From contig JAWKMZ010000011.1 of NCBI GenBank assembly GCA_041391965.1, positions 1 to 41,723 on the forward strand: a stretch of 41,723 bases of DNA. Reading direction: 5' to 3'. The notes beneath the pieces are model-generated. The model ran no database searches, had not been told where the DNA came from, and worked only from the letters and a program-made list of their open reading frames with translations. Each line of letters opens with the position of its first letter. The first letter of the stretch is position 1. Positions 18,082 to 26,645 of the stretch are shown here, one piece after another. This DNA comes from JAWKMZ01 sp041391965 (GTDB taxonomy: Bacteria > Bacteroidota > Bacteroidia > Flavobacteriales > Flavobacteriaceae). Made by a program: the position numbers and the translations under genes.

Positions 18082-18861
18082 ATGAAAATCAAATTTATAG
18101 CTCTCTTTTTTTGTGCCTTTTTTATTAGCATACATGCCAATGCTTCAAAAACTTGGGGACAAACTGGTCATAGAGTCGTTGCTGCCATTGCTGACCATTA
18201 TTTAAACGGAAAAGCCAAACGCCATATTAAAAAATTGTTACATAGAGAGTCACTTGCTTTTGTATCGACTTTTGGTGATGAAATAAAATCAGACAAACGT
18301 TATAATGATTTTTATACTTGGCATTATGTAAACATGCCTTTTGATAAAACCTATGAAACTTCAGATAAAAACCCAAATGGCGATTTGGTAACAGGAATTG
18401 CCTATTGTAAAAAAATAATTCAGGATAAAAATGCTTCTGATGATGACAAAGCATTCTATCTTAAAATGCTTATTCATCTTGTTGGCGATTTACACCAACC
18501 TATGCACATAGGTTTAGAAAGTGACAGAGGCGGAAACGACATCAAATTACAATGGCAATTTAAAGACTCAAATCTTCATAAAGTTTGGGATAGCCAAATG
18601 ATAGATAGTTTTAATATGAGTTACTCTGAATTAGCTAATAATGCAGAATATTTAACCAAAAAACAAGCAAAGGCTATTCAAAAAGGGAGCGTTATTGATT
18701 GGGTTAATGAAACACAGCAGTTGACAAAAAAGATTTATGCTTCTGCAAAAGAAGGTGATAACCTACGCTATGACTATTCATATAAATACCTAAACATAGC
18801 AAGAAAACAAATGGAAATTGGTGGCATTCGATTAGCAAAAATACTCAACGATTTGTTTTAA
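18082..18861 (+). CDS. Secreted S1/P1-type zinc nuclease
   Basis: This 259-residue protein starts with a Sec signal peptide (about residues 1-21, ending HANA). The mature part begins near Trp25 in TWGQTGHR. P1-family zinc ligands can be followed along the chain: His30, Asp and His in the DEIKSD and YTWHYVN region, the HLVGDLHQPMH block near 135-145, and LHKVWD near 170. These enzymes cut single-stranded DNA and RNA and often remove 3'-phosphates; here it probably supplies nucleotides and phosphate from outside the cytoplasm. It lies 18 bp after the helicase gene, and a strong terminator follows it. Confidence 0.92.
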   Translation: MKIKFIALFFCAFFISIHANASKTWGQTGHRVVAAIADHYLNGKAKRHIKKLLHRESLAFVSTFGDEIKSDKRYNDFYTWHYVNMPFDKTYETSDKNPNGDLVTGIAYCKKIIQDKNASDDDKAFYLKMLIHLVGDLHQPMHIGLESDRGGNDIKLQWQFKDSNLHKVWDSQMIDSFNMSYSELANNAEYLTKKQAKAIQKGSVIDWVNETQQLTKKIYASAKEGDNLRYDYSYKYLNIARKQMEIGGIRLAKILNDLF

Positions 18862-18892
18862 TACCAAAATCTTTTTTTAAGCGGATAAACAA

Positions 18893-18923
18893 AAAAAGCT
18901 TCTCAATTATTGAGAAGCTTTTT
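18893..18923. terminator. Bidirectional intrinsic terminator between the nuclease gene and tRNA-His
   Basis: The arms AAAAAGCTTCTCAA and TTGAGAAGCTTTTT form a perfect 14-bp stem around a three-base loop, TTA. A T-run follows on both strands, so the hairpin can end the nuclease transcript (plus) and the tRNA-His transcript (minus). Confidence 0.9.
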
Positions 18924-18930
18924 ATTTTTG

Positions 18931-19005
18931 GGTGGATGATGGGGCTCGAACCCACGACCCTCGGTACCACAAACCGATGCTCTGACCAACTGAGCTACAA
19001 CCACC
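18931..19005 (-). tRNA. tRNA-His (anticodon GTG)
   Basis: The minus strand folds as a full cloverleaf. The anticodon arm is TCGGT-TTGTGGT-ACCGA with anticodon GTG. The T arm is GTGGG-TTCGAGC-CCCAT, and the D arm has GCTC/GAGC. The gene encodes the extra G-1 opposite C73, the identity element of histidine tRNA. The acceptor stem has one T-T mismatch at pair 5-68; all other pairs hold. CCA is not encoded. Confidence 0.96.
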
Positions 19006-19032
19006 AGATAATTGCATTTTTAAATGCGTGTG

Positions 19033-19063
19033 CAAATGTAATTTATTTAAGATTTACTACAAA
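19033..19063 (-). promoter_or_regulatory. Promoter of tRNA-His
   Basis: On the minus strand TTTG (19063-19060) and TACATTTG (19040-19033) are separated by 19 bp. This matches the Bacteroidota sigma-A promoter TTTG-N(17-23)-TAnnTTTG. The -7 box ends 28 bp before the tRNA 5' end, which allows a short leader. Confidence 0.75.
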
Positions 19064-19081
19064 GCCTTTTTTTGAAAAATA

Positions 19082-19798
19082 TTACAATAAATTAAATAAG
19101 CTTTCAACCGCAGGATAGCGCTCTACTGTAAAACCTTCAGCATGGTCAGCGCCAATTAAACGGCCTAAGTCCTTGGCTCTGTAATCTATACTATCTATGA
19201 AATTTTTACTCGAAATTGGTGTTTCAGGTGCTTTACTGTCTGGATTGTAAAACTGGGTTTTATAAGCAAAAACAGCTTTCAATTTAGTATCCATAAATCC
19301 TGAAACATCAACCAATATATCGGGTTCTATATTTTTCCATTGGATATAATGATAGACCGCTTTTGGTCGCCATTGTGTTTGCAACTTCTCTTCTACTTCG
19401 GTTTCTATTTTAATCAATCCACTCAAAAAACAAGCATCACTTACCAATTTGCTGCCTTTTCCATGATCTATATGTCTGTCATCAATAGCGTTGCACAATA
19501 CAATGTCTGGTTGATATTTTCGAAGTATTTTTATAATTTCCAATTGATGTTGCTGATTGTTTACAAAAAAACCATCTGCAAATTCTAAATTTTCTCGCAC
19601 TTGGACTCCTAAAATTTTGGCTGCTTCATTAGCTTCTGCATCACGTGTTTTAGCAGTGCCACGAGTTCCTAACTCTCCTCGTGTTAAATCAATAATTCCC
19701 ACTTTTTTTCCGTTAGCTATTTCTTTTGCTATGGTTGCTCCACAGCCTAATTCTACATCATCAGGATGTGCGCCAAAGGCGAGTATATCTAATTTCAT
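19082..19798 (-). CDS. bshB1: Bacillithiol biosynthesis deacetylase BshB1
   Basis: This protein of about 238 residues is a LmbE/PIG-L-type zinc deacetylase. It starts MKLDILAFGAHPDDVELGCG, with the HPDD metal motif, and shows the family block DLTRGELGTRGT near 40; DDRHIDHGKGS near 110 supplies a further His ligand. BshB1 removes the acetyl group from N-acetylglucosaminyl-malate in bacillithiol synthesis. I chose the ATG at 19798 because the family begins at MKLD; an ATG at 19810 would add four residues (MLQT) and abut the upstream stop codon. It is the last gene of an operon with a TMEM175-like channel and a trans-sulfuration enzyme. Confidence 0.92.
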   Translation of the reverse strand: MKLDILAFGAHPDDVELGCGATIAKEIANGKKVGIIDLTRGELGTRGTAKTRDAEANEAAKILGVQVRENLEFADGFFVNNQQHQLEIIKILRKYQPDIVLCNAIDDRHIDHGKGSKLVSDACFLSGLIKIETEVEEKLQTQWRPKAVYHYIQWKNIEPDILVDVSGFMDTKLKAVFAYKTQFYNPDSKAPETPISSKNFIDSIDYRAKDLGRLIGADHAEGFTVERYPAVESLFNLL

Positions 19799-19810
19799 TG
19801 TTTGTAGCAT

Positions 19811-20398
19811 CTATTTTGGTTCATCATTTTGCATCGTTTTTTCTATACGCTTATCTGGAACCAACCACATAATGGCAACTAAAATATAGGTTATGCCAGA
19901 AATCCAAATATTAAAAAAAGAGGTTGAAATTCCTATTATATAAAATACAGGAGATAATTTTCCTTTTAAATCTCTGCCCAAAGCAATTGCCAAAACCGAT
20001 TGTTTGCCATGTTTTTTAACAATTGCTGTTTGCAGAATAAAATAAGCAATTGCAGCACCTAATAACACTATACCATACATAAACAACGATGCTGCTGTGA
20101 AGTGATTTTCGCCCATCCAACCAGTTACAAAAGGAATTAATGACAGCCAAAATAGTAAGTGCAAATTTGCCCACAACATGCTACCTGTAACTTGCTTAAC
20201 AGTTTGTAGCATGTGATGGTGGTTGTTCCAATAAATTCCGATGTAAATAAAACTCAAAACATAACTTCCAAATACAGGAATAATAGGTTTTAAATCTTCA
20301 AAATTGCCACCATGAGGGACTTTCATTTCTAATATCATAATGGTGATGATGATAGCCAAAACACCATCTGTAAATGCTTCTAATCTTCCTTTTGTCAT
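19811..20398 (-). CDS. TMEM175-family (DUF1211) membrane protein, putative potassium channel
   Basis: This 195-residue protein has about six hydrophobic segments. Its first helix carries the family signature RLEAFTDGVLAIIITIM near residues 5-21, here with FTD where FSD is usual. Bacterial TMEM175 proteins form tetrameric potassium-permeable channels in the inner membrane; that function is transferred from the family. Its start overlaps the stop of the upstream PLP-enzyme gene by four bases (ATGA), and bshB1 follows at once, so the three are probably translated from one message. A C-terminal charged tail (PDKRIEKTMQNDEPK) is cytoplasmic or unstructured. Confidence 0.85.
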   Translation of the reverse strand: MTKGRLEAFTDGVLAIIITIMILEMKVPHGGNFEDLKPIIPVFGSYVLSFIYIGIYWNNHHHMLQTVKQVTGSMLWANLHLLFWLSLIPFVTGWMGENHFTAASLFMYGIVLLGAAIAYFILQTAIVKKHGKQSVLAIALGRDLKGKLSPVFYIIGISTSFFNIWISGITYILVAIMWLVPDKRIEKTMQNDEPK

Positions 20399-21567
20399 AT
20401 GGTCAATTTAGATTTTTGCTTTACTTTAATTATCGCTTGTTCTATATCGTCTATCAAATCGTGTTTGGTTTCAATACCCACTGAAAAACGAATCAAATTA
20501 TCACTGATTCCTATGGCATCTCGTTCTTGTTGTGTCAATAAAGCATGAGATGTTTTATGAGGTGACAACATGGTGCTTTCAACACCTGCTAAGCTCATGG
20601 ACGATTTGATAAGTTTTAATTCTTTTTGAAATTGTAAAGCGTCCAATCCGTCAGCCAATTCAAAGGATAACATACCTCCAAAACCTTTCATCTGTGATTT
20701 TGCCAAATCATATTGTGGATGGCTTTTGAGTCCTGGATAAAATACACTTTTTATAGCTTCATGCTGTTCTAAATATTTAGCCAATCGTTTCGCATTCTTA
20801 TTTTGTGCTTTGACTCGAAGGGCTAATGTTTTCATACTTCGCTCTAACATCCAAACTGTAAAATCACTCAAACTGCCACCTAAGTTTTTGGCGACATTCC
20901 AAATAGTTTCCATATGCGCTTTAGAGCAAGCAACTGCTCCAGCCAAAATATCAGAATGACCTCCTAAATATTTTGTAGCAGAATGAATGACAATATCAAT
21001 ACCAAAATCTATGGGGTTTTGATTTATAGGACTTGCAAAGGTGTTATCAATAGTTGAAATAAGTCCTTTTGCCTTCGCCAAATTGGCAACTGCTTTAATA
21101 TCTGTAATGGTTAACAAAGGGTTTGAAGGTGTTTCTATATGAATCACTTTAGTATTGGGTTGAATTGCGGCTTCAAAGTCAGAAACTTCATAGCCATTGG
21201 TAAAGGTATATTCAATGCCATATTTAGAAAACTCTTCGCGTATAAAATTACTCGTCCCTCCATACAAGGTATTTTGTACCACAATATGATCACCTGCTTT
21301 TAAAAACGCTAATAAGGTTGTGCTGATGGCTGCCATACCTGAGCCAAAAATCATGGCAACCTCAGCATGTTCTAACGCTGCAATTTTTTTTGAAAGATGT
21401 TCTTGATTTGGTGTATTAAAATAGCGAGGATACCGTTTTACATCAACAGCATCAAACTGATAAGACGTTGACATATAAATAGGCGAAATTGCACCTTTAA
21501 ATTGTTTGTCATCAATTTCACCAACATGAGTACAAATAGTATTGGTGCCAAATGTTTTTTTAGACAT
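20395..21567 (-). CDS. Cys/Met-metabolism PLP enzyme (cystathionine gamma-synthase / beta- or gamma-lyase family)
   Basis: This 390-residue fold-type I PLP enzyme has the trans-sulfuration signature SATKYLGGHSD with Lys199 as the Schiff base. Asp174 lies in TIDNTFASP, IETPSNPLL is near 144, and FGSGMAAIS near 74 binds the PLP phosphate. Cystathionine synthase, cystathionine lyases and methionine gamma-lyase cannot be told apart safely from motifs alone. It is the first gene of an operon ending in bshB1, so a role in supplying or recycling cysteine for bacillithiol is possible but inferred. Cytoplasmic, probably a tetramer. Confidence 0.88.
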   Translation of the reverse strand: MSKKTFGTNTICTHVGEIDDKQFKGAISPIYMSTSYQFDAVDVKRYPRYFNTPNQEHLSKKIAALEHAEVAMIFGSGMAAISTTLLAFLKAGDHIVVQNTLYGGTSNFIREEFSKYGIEYTFTNGYEVSDFEAAIQPNTKVIHIETPSNPLLTITDIKAVANLAKAKGLISTIDNTFASPINQNPIDFGIDIVIHSATKYLGGHSDILAGAVACSKAHMETIWNVAKNLGGSLSDFTVWMLERSMKTLALRVKAQNKNAKRLAKYLEQHEAIKSVFYPGLKSHPQYDLAKSQMKGFGGMLSFELADGLDALQFQKELKLIKSSMSLAGVESTMLSPHKTSHALLTQQERDAIGISDNLIRFSVGIETKHDLIDDIEQAIIKVKQKSKLTI

Positions 21568-21664
21568 GGTTAAGACTTGTTTTATAAACTTTAAAATTAC
21601 AAAAAATGAAATGAACCTAAGGGTATGAAATGTATAATTTTAATCCTTCTTTTTTACAAAAAAA

Positions 21665-21692
21665 AAAGCCACTTCAATTTGAAGTGGCTTTA
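21665..21692 (-). terminator. Intrinsic terminator after the Kdo8N-type operon
   Basis: AAGCCACTTC and GAAGTGGCTT form a 10-bp stem around a short AT loop. On the minus strand it is followed by a run of ten T (21658-21667 read in reverse), which fits the end of the transcript from the genes at 21798-24886. Confidence 0.85.
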
Positions 21693-21797
21693 TAAAATGC
21701 AGTCAGCTCATGTTTCTCTTTAGGGACAAAAAAATGTTTACTGTATGTTTCATTAACTAACTACATATAGTTTATTTTTTCAAATTTGATGCCAAAC

Positions 21798-22346
21798 TTA
21801 AGAATATTCTGGAATTTTCCCCTTAACACCTTTAAAAAAATTATGCATGAATTTAAAATCGGCTTCCATATTATCTGTTGGATAAAAAGGCTCTGAAATA
21901 CAGTTTTGCTTATTTTCAAAGTCTAAAGTAAACATAATGATGGGGACTTTGGCTGTTTTGGCAATGTAGTAAAAGCCTGTTTTCCATTGTTTAACTTTTT
22001 TGCGTGTCCCTTCTGGAGCTAAAGCCAACCGAAATTCGTCTCTGTCATTAAACAATTTAGCGATGGCTTCTACTTTATTTTGTCCTGAAGTTCTATCTAA
22101 AGCGGCACCACCAATAGCTCTAAAATAATAACCAAAAGGCCAAATAAAGAGTTCTTTCTTTCCTACAAAATTAGATTTGACACCAATTACTTTACGCAAT
22201 AAAAGCCCAATGTAAAAGTCGTGCCAACTGGTATGTGGCACTGCAATTAAAACCGCTTTTTTTACCGTATTTTTAGATAATGAGGTATTGCCAACAAGTT
22301 GCCAGCCCAAAAGTTTAAAATAGATAAATTTGGCCAACCAACGCAT
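21798..22346 (-). CDS. 1-acyl-glycerol-3-phosphate-type acyltransferase
   Basis: This 182-residue PlsC-like protein has the HX4D catalytic motif His38-Asp43 (PHTSWHD) and the acceptor-binding block APEGTRKK at 110-117. It is shorter than PlsC (about 240 residues) and belongs to the small lysophospholipid-acyltransferase-like group that acylates glycerophospholipids or, in some bacteria, cell-envelope lipids. Its ATG overlaps the stop of the KdnB-like gene by one base, so it belongs to that operon; a link to the outer envelope is suggested but not shown. A strong terminator follows. Confidence 0.85.
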   Translation of the reverse strand: MRWLAKFIYFKLLGWQLVGNTSLSKNTVKKAVLIAVPHTSWHDFYIGLLLRKVIGVKSNFVGKKELFIWPFGYYFRAIGGAALDRTSGQNKVEAIAKLFNDRDEFRLALAPEGTRKKVKQWKTGFYYIAKTAKVPIIMFTLDFENKQNCISEPFYPTDNMEADFKFMHNFFKGVKGKIPEYS

Positions 22347-23428
22347 TACATCTTTTTATAGAGTGAAAGCAATTTTTCTCTGGTGATGGTTTGTTTCCAA
22401 TTTTTGCCAATGGCGTTTTCCCATAAAGGTGACAGGCTTAAGGATACATCAATCATTATATCAAATTGATAGTCTTCTAAATTAGCGCAAATACCTTGTG
22501 GTAATTGAATATGGTGCGTTTTTTTCATTTTTTTGAATAAGGCAACACCTTCTGGGTAAAATTCTTCCAAATGATCAAAAACAATACAGTTACCAATACC
22601 ATGTTTAGTACCTAAAAGGTAAGACAAACCATAACTCATAGCATGTGCTACACCCACTTGAGAATAAGCAATACTCATACCTCCATGCCAAGAGGCCATC
22701 ATCAATTTATCTTGAGCTTCTTCTTCTGACAAGTTGCCATCTACAAAAATTTCTTTACACAATTCATAGGCTTTTTCACCATAACTTTGGCTAAAGGCAT
22801 TTAAATAGGTGCCATTTAACGATTCGATACAATGAATATAACAATCCATTCCTGTATAAAACCATTGGTTTTTAGGAACATCTTTGGTCAATTCTGGGTC
22901 TAAAATTACCTGATCAAAAGGTGTGTAATCTGAATTGATACCCAATTTTTTATCAGGTCCTGTTAAGACGGTTGTTCTGGAAACTTCAGCTCCTGTTCCG
23001 GAAATTGTTGGAATGCCAACATGATAAATAGCTGGTGTTTTTACCAAATCCCATCCTTGATAATCTTTAGATTCTCCTTTATTGGTCAGCATGATAGCTA
23101 CTGCTTTGGCTAAGTCTAAAACAGTACCTCCTCCAATACCAATAATTCCCGATGGCCTTTCTTGGTGTGAAAGTATAATTTGTTCTACCAAGTCATCAAC
23201 TTGTGATGTTTTTGGTTCTTCTTCAGCAGAAATAAAAAGTAATTGATCTTTATAAGCTAACGGAATTCTTGAAGTCATCCAATCATTGCCTTTAAATACA
23301 TCGTCAACCAAAAAAATAAATGGTGCTTTGGTGTTCAATCGTTTAGGAGCAATGATATCTGCCAATTGATTAAAACTACCGCGTCCAAATACAACTCTGG
23401 ACACCATTGGATAATTTTTATAACTCAT
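22346..23428 (-). CDS. kdnB: Iron-containing alcohol dehydrogenase family, KdnB-like (Kdo 8-oxidase)
   Basis: This 360-residue group III dehydrogenase shows GIGGGTVLDLAKA (97-109), a nucleotide-binding IPTISGTGAE near 139-148, and metal ligands Asp195 and His199 (GMDCYIHCIES), His262 (VAHAMSYG) and His276 (KHGIGN). From memory the whole chain (MVSRVVFGRGSF, YQGWDL, FYTGMDCYIHC, FYPEGV) closely resembles Shewanella KdnB. KdnB oxidises the C8 hydroxyl of Kdo before amination by KdnA, giving 8-amino-Kdo. The kdsB gene two places upstream in the same operon supports this. KdnA is not in the window. Cytoplasmic. Confidence 0.82.
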   Translation of the reverse strand: MSYKNYPMVSRVVFGRGSFNQLADIIAPKRLNTKAPFIFLVDDVFKGNDWMTSRIPLAYKDQLLFISAEEEPKTSQVDDLVEQIILSHQERPSGIIGIGGGTVLDLAKAVAIMLTNKGESKDYQGWDLVKTPAIYHVGIPTISGTGAEVSRTTVLTGPDKKLGINSDYTPFDQVILDPELTKDVPKNQWFYTGMDCYIHCIESLNGTYLNAFSQSYGEKAYELCKEIFVDGNLSEEEAQDKLMMASWHGGMSIAYSQVGVAHAMSYGLSYLLGTKHGIGNCIVFDHLEEFYPEGVALFKKMKKTHHIQLPQGICANLEDYQFDIMIDVSLSLSPLWENAIGKNWKQTITREKLLSLYKKM

Positions 23429-23462
23429 TTTATATTGTCTTAACTATAGTTTTTTCTTTATT

Positions 23463-24167
23463 TTAATTCAGAAATTGAAGAATATCGAGCAAACTATTTA
23501 CCGTTTTATAATTTTTAGTATTGGTTTCACTTTCATTAACCAATTCATGCAACCAAGTTGTATGAAAAGGAATATGTATGGCTTGTGCTTTAATATTTAC
23601 CAAAGGTAAAACATCTGATTTTAACGAATTTCCTATCATCAAAAACTCAGATGGTTTGATGTCTAAATGATTCAATAGTTTTGAATAATTGGCTTCTTGT
23701 TTGTCACTTAAGACTTCAATATGATGAAAATAGTCCAACAATCCTGATTTTTGCAATTTTCGTTCTTGATCTAATAAATCGCCTTTGGTTACAACTATTA
23801 ATCGATATTTATCAGACAATGTATGCAAAACTTTTTCAACACCATCTAATAATTCTACAGGTTTGTTGATCATTTCTTTGCCTATATTCAAAATTGATGC
23901 AATGGTGTCATTAGAGACTGTGTTATTAGACAGTTCTAAAGCCATTTCGACCATTGAGAGTATAAAGCCTTTAACGCCATATCCATACAAAGGCAAATTT
24001 TCCATTTCCTTTTTAAAAAGTTCTTGGTCAATTTTATTGGCTGTTTCATAAGGTGCCATCAATTTTGCAAACGCCAATTCTGCATCTCTAAAATAGGTTT
24101 CATTAACCCAAAGTGTGTCATCGGCATCAAAAGCAATGACTTTTATGTTTTTGTATGTTATTTCCAT
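23463..24167 (-). CDS. HAD-superfamily hydrolase, subfamily IA type
   Basis: This 234-residue HAD phosphatase has motif I FDADDTLW (Asp14, Asp16), motif II/III around VVTKGDLLDQERK and motif IV GNSLKSDV. A helical cap at about 25-95 places it in class I. It is not KdsC-like: KdsC has no cap and is shorter. The substrate is unknown. Its ATG lies inside the end of kdsB (10-bp overlap) and it is followed 34 bp later by the KdnB-like gene, so a sugar phosphate of Kdo metabolism is a reasonable but untested guess; a housekeeping nucleotide or sugar phosphatase is equally possible. Confidence 0.87.
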   Translation of the reverse strand: MEITYKNIKVIAFDADDTLWVNETYFRDAELAFAKLMAPYETANKIDQELFKKEMENLPLYGYGVKGFILSMVEMALELSNNTVSNDTIASILNIGKEMINKPVELLDGVEKVLHTLSDKYRLIVVTKGDLLDQERKLQKSGLLDYFHHIEVLSDKQEANYSKLLNHLDIKPSEFLMIGNSLKSDVLPLVNIKAQAIHIPFHTTWLHELVNESETNTKNYKTVNSLLDILQFLN

Positions 24168-24886
24168 AACCGTTTTGCGCGTTCTAAATCTTCTGGTGTA
24201 TCAATTTCTACGCCTTCTACGTGTGTTTCGACCATTTTTATTTTTTTGCCATACTCTAAATAGCGTATGCACTCAATTTTTTCAGTAGCTTCAATAAATT
24301 GCATTGGCAGTTTATAAAAATCAAGAAGTGCTTGTTTTCTAAAGGCATAAATTCCTTTATGCTTAAAATAGCGTGCTCCTGCTTCTTTGTCTCTTGGATA
24401 CGGAATTGGGCTACGCGAAAAATACAAGGCAAAATTGTTTTGATCTACAATAACCTTAACGGTGTTTGGATTGTTAATTTCGTCCCAATCATGGATTTGT
24501 ACCATTAGTGATGCTAAATCAATTTCCTTTTTTGTATCATTTTTAAAAGCATTGAGCACTTTTTCTAAACTTTCACGTTCCGTAAAAGGTTCATCACCTT
24601 GCACATTTACAATAATATCTACATCTAAATGTTCAACAGCTTCTGCAATTCTATCACTTCCAGATTGATGTTCTTTTTTGCTCATTATGGCTTTGCCGCC
24701 ATTGTTTACAATTTCGTCGTAAATAATAGAGCTATCAGTTACCACATAGACATCATCAAACAAATTTGTAGCCACTGTGGCTTCATAAGTTCTGAGAATA
24801 ACCGTTTTTCCAGCTAAATTTTGCATGAGCTTTGCAGGAAAACGTGTTGCACTATAACGTGCTGGAATCATTGAAATTATCTTCAT
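24158..24886 (-). CDS. kdsB: CMP-Kdo synthetase (3-deoxy-manno-octulosonate cytidylyltransferase)
   Basis: This 242-residue enzyme activates Kdo, or 8-amino-Kdo when next to KdnB, as the CMP sugar for lipopolysaccharide inner core. The N-terminal IPARYSATRFPAKLM (residues 6-20) is the nucleotide-binding signature; VVTDS lies at about 49, HQSGSDRIAEA near 73 and NVQGDEPF near 94. It is the first gene of a four-gene operon (kdsB, HAD, KdnB-like, acyltransferase). In Shewanella a KdsB variant prefers the amino sugar; whether this one does cannot be read from motifs. Confidence 0.93.
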   Translation of the reverse strand: MKIISMIPARYSATRFPAKLMQNLAGKTVILRTYEATVATNLFDDVYVVTDSSIIYDEIVNNGGKAIMSKKEHQSGSDRIAEAVEHLDVDIIVNVQGDEPFTERESLEKVLNAFKNDTKKEIDLASLMVQIHDWDEINNPNTVKVIVDQNNFALYFSRSPIPYPRDKEAGARYFKHKGIYAFRKQALLDFYKLPMQFIEATEKIECIRYLEYGKKIKMVETHVEGVEIDTPEDLERAKRLWK

Positions 24887-24909
24887 CTTTTAAGTTGCAA
24901 ATTTCAGCT

Positions 24910-24917
24910 CAAAAATA
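24910..24917 (-). promoter_or_regulatory. Candidate -7 box upstream of kdsB
   Basis: On the minus strand this reads TATTTTTG, fitting TAnnTTTG, 24 bp before the kdsB ATG. No matching -33 element was found, so confidence is low. Confidence 0.3.
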
Positions 24918-25015
24918 AACCTTTTTGTAGGAATTTAAGGCTTTGTTGGTTAATCTTTTTATAAAATTTAAAGTCGGTTGTCGCTTCACTGTTATCGATT
25001 GTTAGGTGTTTAATA

Positions 25016-26437
25016 TCAAATAAAAAATTCATCTTTAAATCCTATCAAATATAATTTATTTTTTGCTCTTGTAACTGCTGTATAAAGCCAACGCAAATAT
25101 TCTTTATCAATGCCATTGGGCAAGTAGGGTTGTTCTACAAAAACCGTATTCCATTGACCTCCTTGTGATTTATGACAAGTAATAGCGTAAGAAAACTTGA
25201 CTTGCAAGGCATTAAAATGCTTATTGTTTTTAATTTTTAAAAACTTTCGGTAATTAGAGGGTTCATCTTCATAATCTTTTTGGACTTCTTGGTAAAGTTT
25301 GTTAGAATCTTCATAGGTTAACGATGGTGATTCTGCTTCAATGGTATCTAAAAGTAAAACGGTTTCAAAAGGTCGCATTTTTGGATAATCGACCATTTGC
25401 ACTTTTACTTCAGCAAACCGAAAACCATACAACTCTTGGATGTTAAAAATTTCTAACACTTGAATTATATCTCCGTTTGCAATAAAACCTGCTTCTGTGG
25501 TTGGTTTGATCCAAAAATAATTGTTTTTGACAACCATTAAAAAATCGCCTGTTGTTAATTCATTTTCATTGAGTAAAATACGCTCTCTAATTTGCTTATT
25601 GTACAAATTAGCGCGTTTGTTACTGCGCACAATAATGGCAGTTTCTTCATGGCCTTCGGCATCATAAGCATCATTTATAGCATCCATAATTTCATGGCCA
25701 TCAATTAGTCTGACAATGTCTTTATAATTATTAAGATTAAAATTAAAGGCGTCGTAAAACTGACCATCCAAAACTTCGCGCAAGCGTGTGGCATTCATCA
25801 AAATTCCTGAATCGTGACCTTGTCGTACCACTTCATCCAATTCTGAAGAAATAACATTTTTATTATAATGCATATGGAGTTGATTACTATCTAAAGCAGG
25901 ACTTAATTCTGATTTTACAGGAGGCAATTGTGCTTTGTCACCAATCAACAATAGTTTACAGTGATGACCAGAATAGACATATTGCATCAAATCATCCAAA
26001 AGTGAGCCGTTTTCGAAAGGTTTAGAATCGGATGGATTATCAGGAATCATTGACGCCTCGTCTACAATAAAAATAGTATTGCGATGTTTATTGGGTTGCA
26101 TTACAAACTTAACGCCTCCACCTTTATCTTTTTTTGGGAAATATATTTTTTTATGGATGGTAAAGGCCTCTTTGCCTGAATAATTTGAAATAACTTTGGC
26201 AGCTCTCCCTGTTGGTGCCATTAAGACTGCACTTTTTTTGGTTTCCCATAAATTGGATACCAAAGTGCCAATAATACTGGTTTTACCTGTACCTGCAAAT
26301 CCTTTTAAAAGGTATAGACTGTTTGGCGAGGTTTCAAAAACAAAGTTTGAGAGCTGTTCTAAGACAATATTTTGTTTAATTGTTGGTTCAAATGGAAATT
26401 TTCGTTTTAAAAGTTTATAAAATTCTGATGAATTCAT
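25016..26437 (-). CDS. RecD2-like superfamily 1 DNA helicase
   Basis: This 473-residue ATPase begins MNSSEFYKLLKRKFPFEPT; an upstream ATG at 26497 would add 20 residues that do not look conserved, so I took 26437. Motif I is GFAGTGKT near 45, motif II VDEASMI near 125, and motif III GDKAQLPPV near 162. The C-terminal UvrD_C-like part has ITCHKSQGGQW near 425 and LYTAVTRAK near 450. RecD2-type helicases unwind DNA 5' to 3'. It lacks the long N-terminal region of full RecD2, so it resembles the short forms often called ATP-dependent RecD-like helicases. Monocistronic. Confidence 0.88.
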   Translation of the reverse strand: MNSSEFYKLLKRKFPFEPTIKQNIVLEQLSNFVFETSPNSLYLLKGFAGTGKTSIIGTLVSNLWETKKSAVLMAPTGRAAKVISNYSGKEAFTIHKKIYFPKKDKGGGVKFVMQPNKHRNTIFIVDEASMIPDNPSDSKPFENGSLLDDLMQYVYSGHHCKLLLIGDKAQLPPVKSELSPALDSNQLHMHYNKNVISSELDEVVRQGHDSGILMNATRLREVLDGQFYDAFNFNLNNYKDIVRLIDGHEIMDAINDAYDAEGHEETAIIVRSNKRANLYNKQIRERILLNENELTTGDFLMVVKNNYFWIKPTTEAGFIANGDIIQVLEIFNIQELYGFRFAEVKVQMVDYPKMRPFETVLLLDTIEAESPSLTYEDSNKLYQEVQKDYEDEPSNYRKFLKIKNNKHFNALQVKFSYAITCHKSQGGQWNTVFVEQPYLPNGIDKEYLRWLYTAVTRAKNKLYLIGFKDEFFI

Positions 26438-26601
26438 TCGTAATTTTTCAATAGTCAATAAAGTGGAAAGATAAGATTTATAAAGAATTACTATCAATAT
26501 CTTTTAAAATATTTAAACTAAAATTGAAAACATTTTAAAATAGTCTCTTTAATTTTATCTTATTTTTATTTGTATTGGTTTTCGTGAATAAAAAAAAATT
26601 G

Positions 26602-26609
26602 TAGATTTG
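26602..26609 (+). promoter_or_regulatory. Candidate -7 box for the unknown membrane gene-rsmD operon
   Basis: TAGATTTG fits TAnnTTTG, 36 bp before the ATG at 26646. A TTG lies 24 bp further upstream, slightly more than the usual spacing. It would drive the three-gene operon ending with rsmD. Confidence 0.45.
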
Positions 26610-26645
26610 CGTTAGACCTTATAACAAAATAATAAACACATAACT

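Noticed and set aside
23463..24167. HAD enzyme as KdsC (Kdo-8-phosphate phosphatase)
   Set aside because: KdsC proteins are about 170-190 residues and lack a cap domain; this protein has a cap and a different motif I context.
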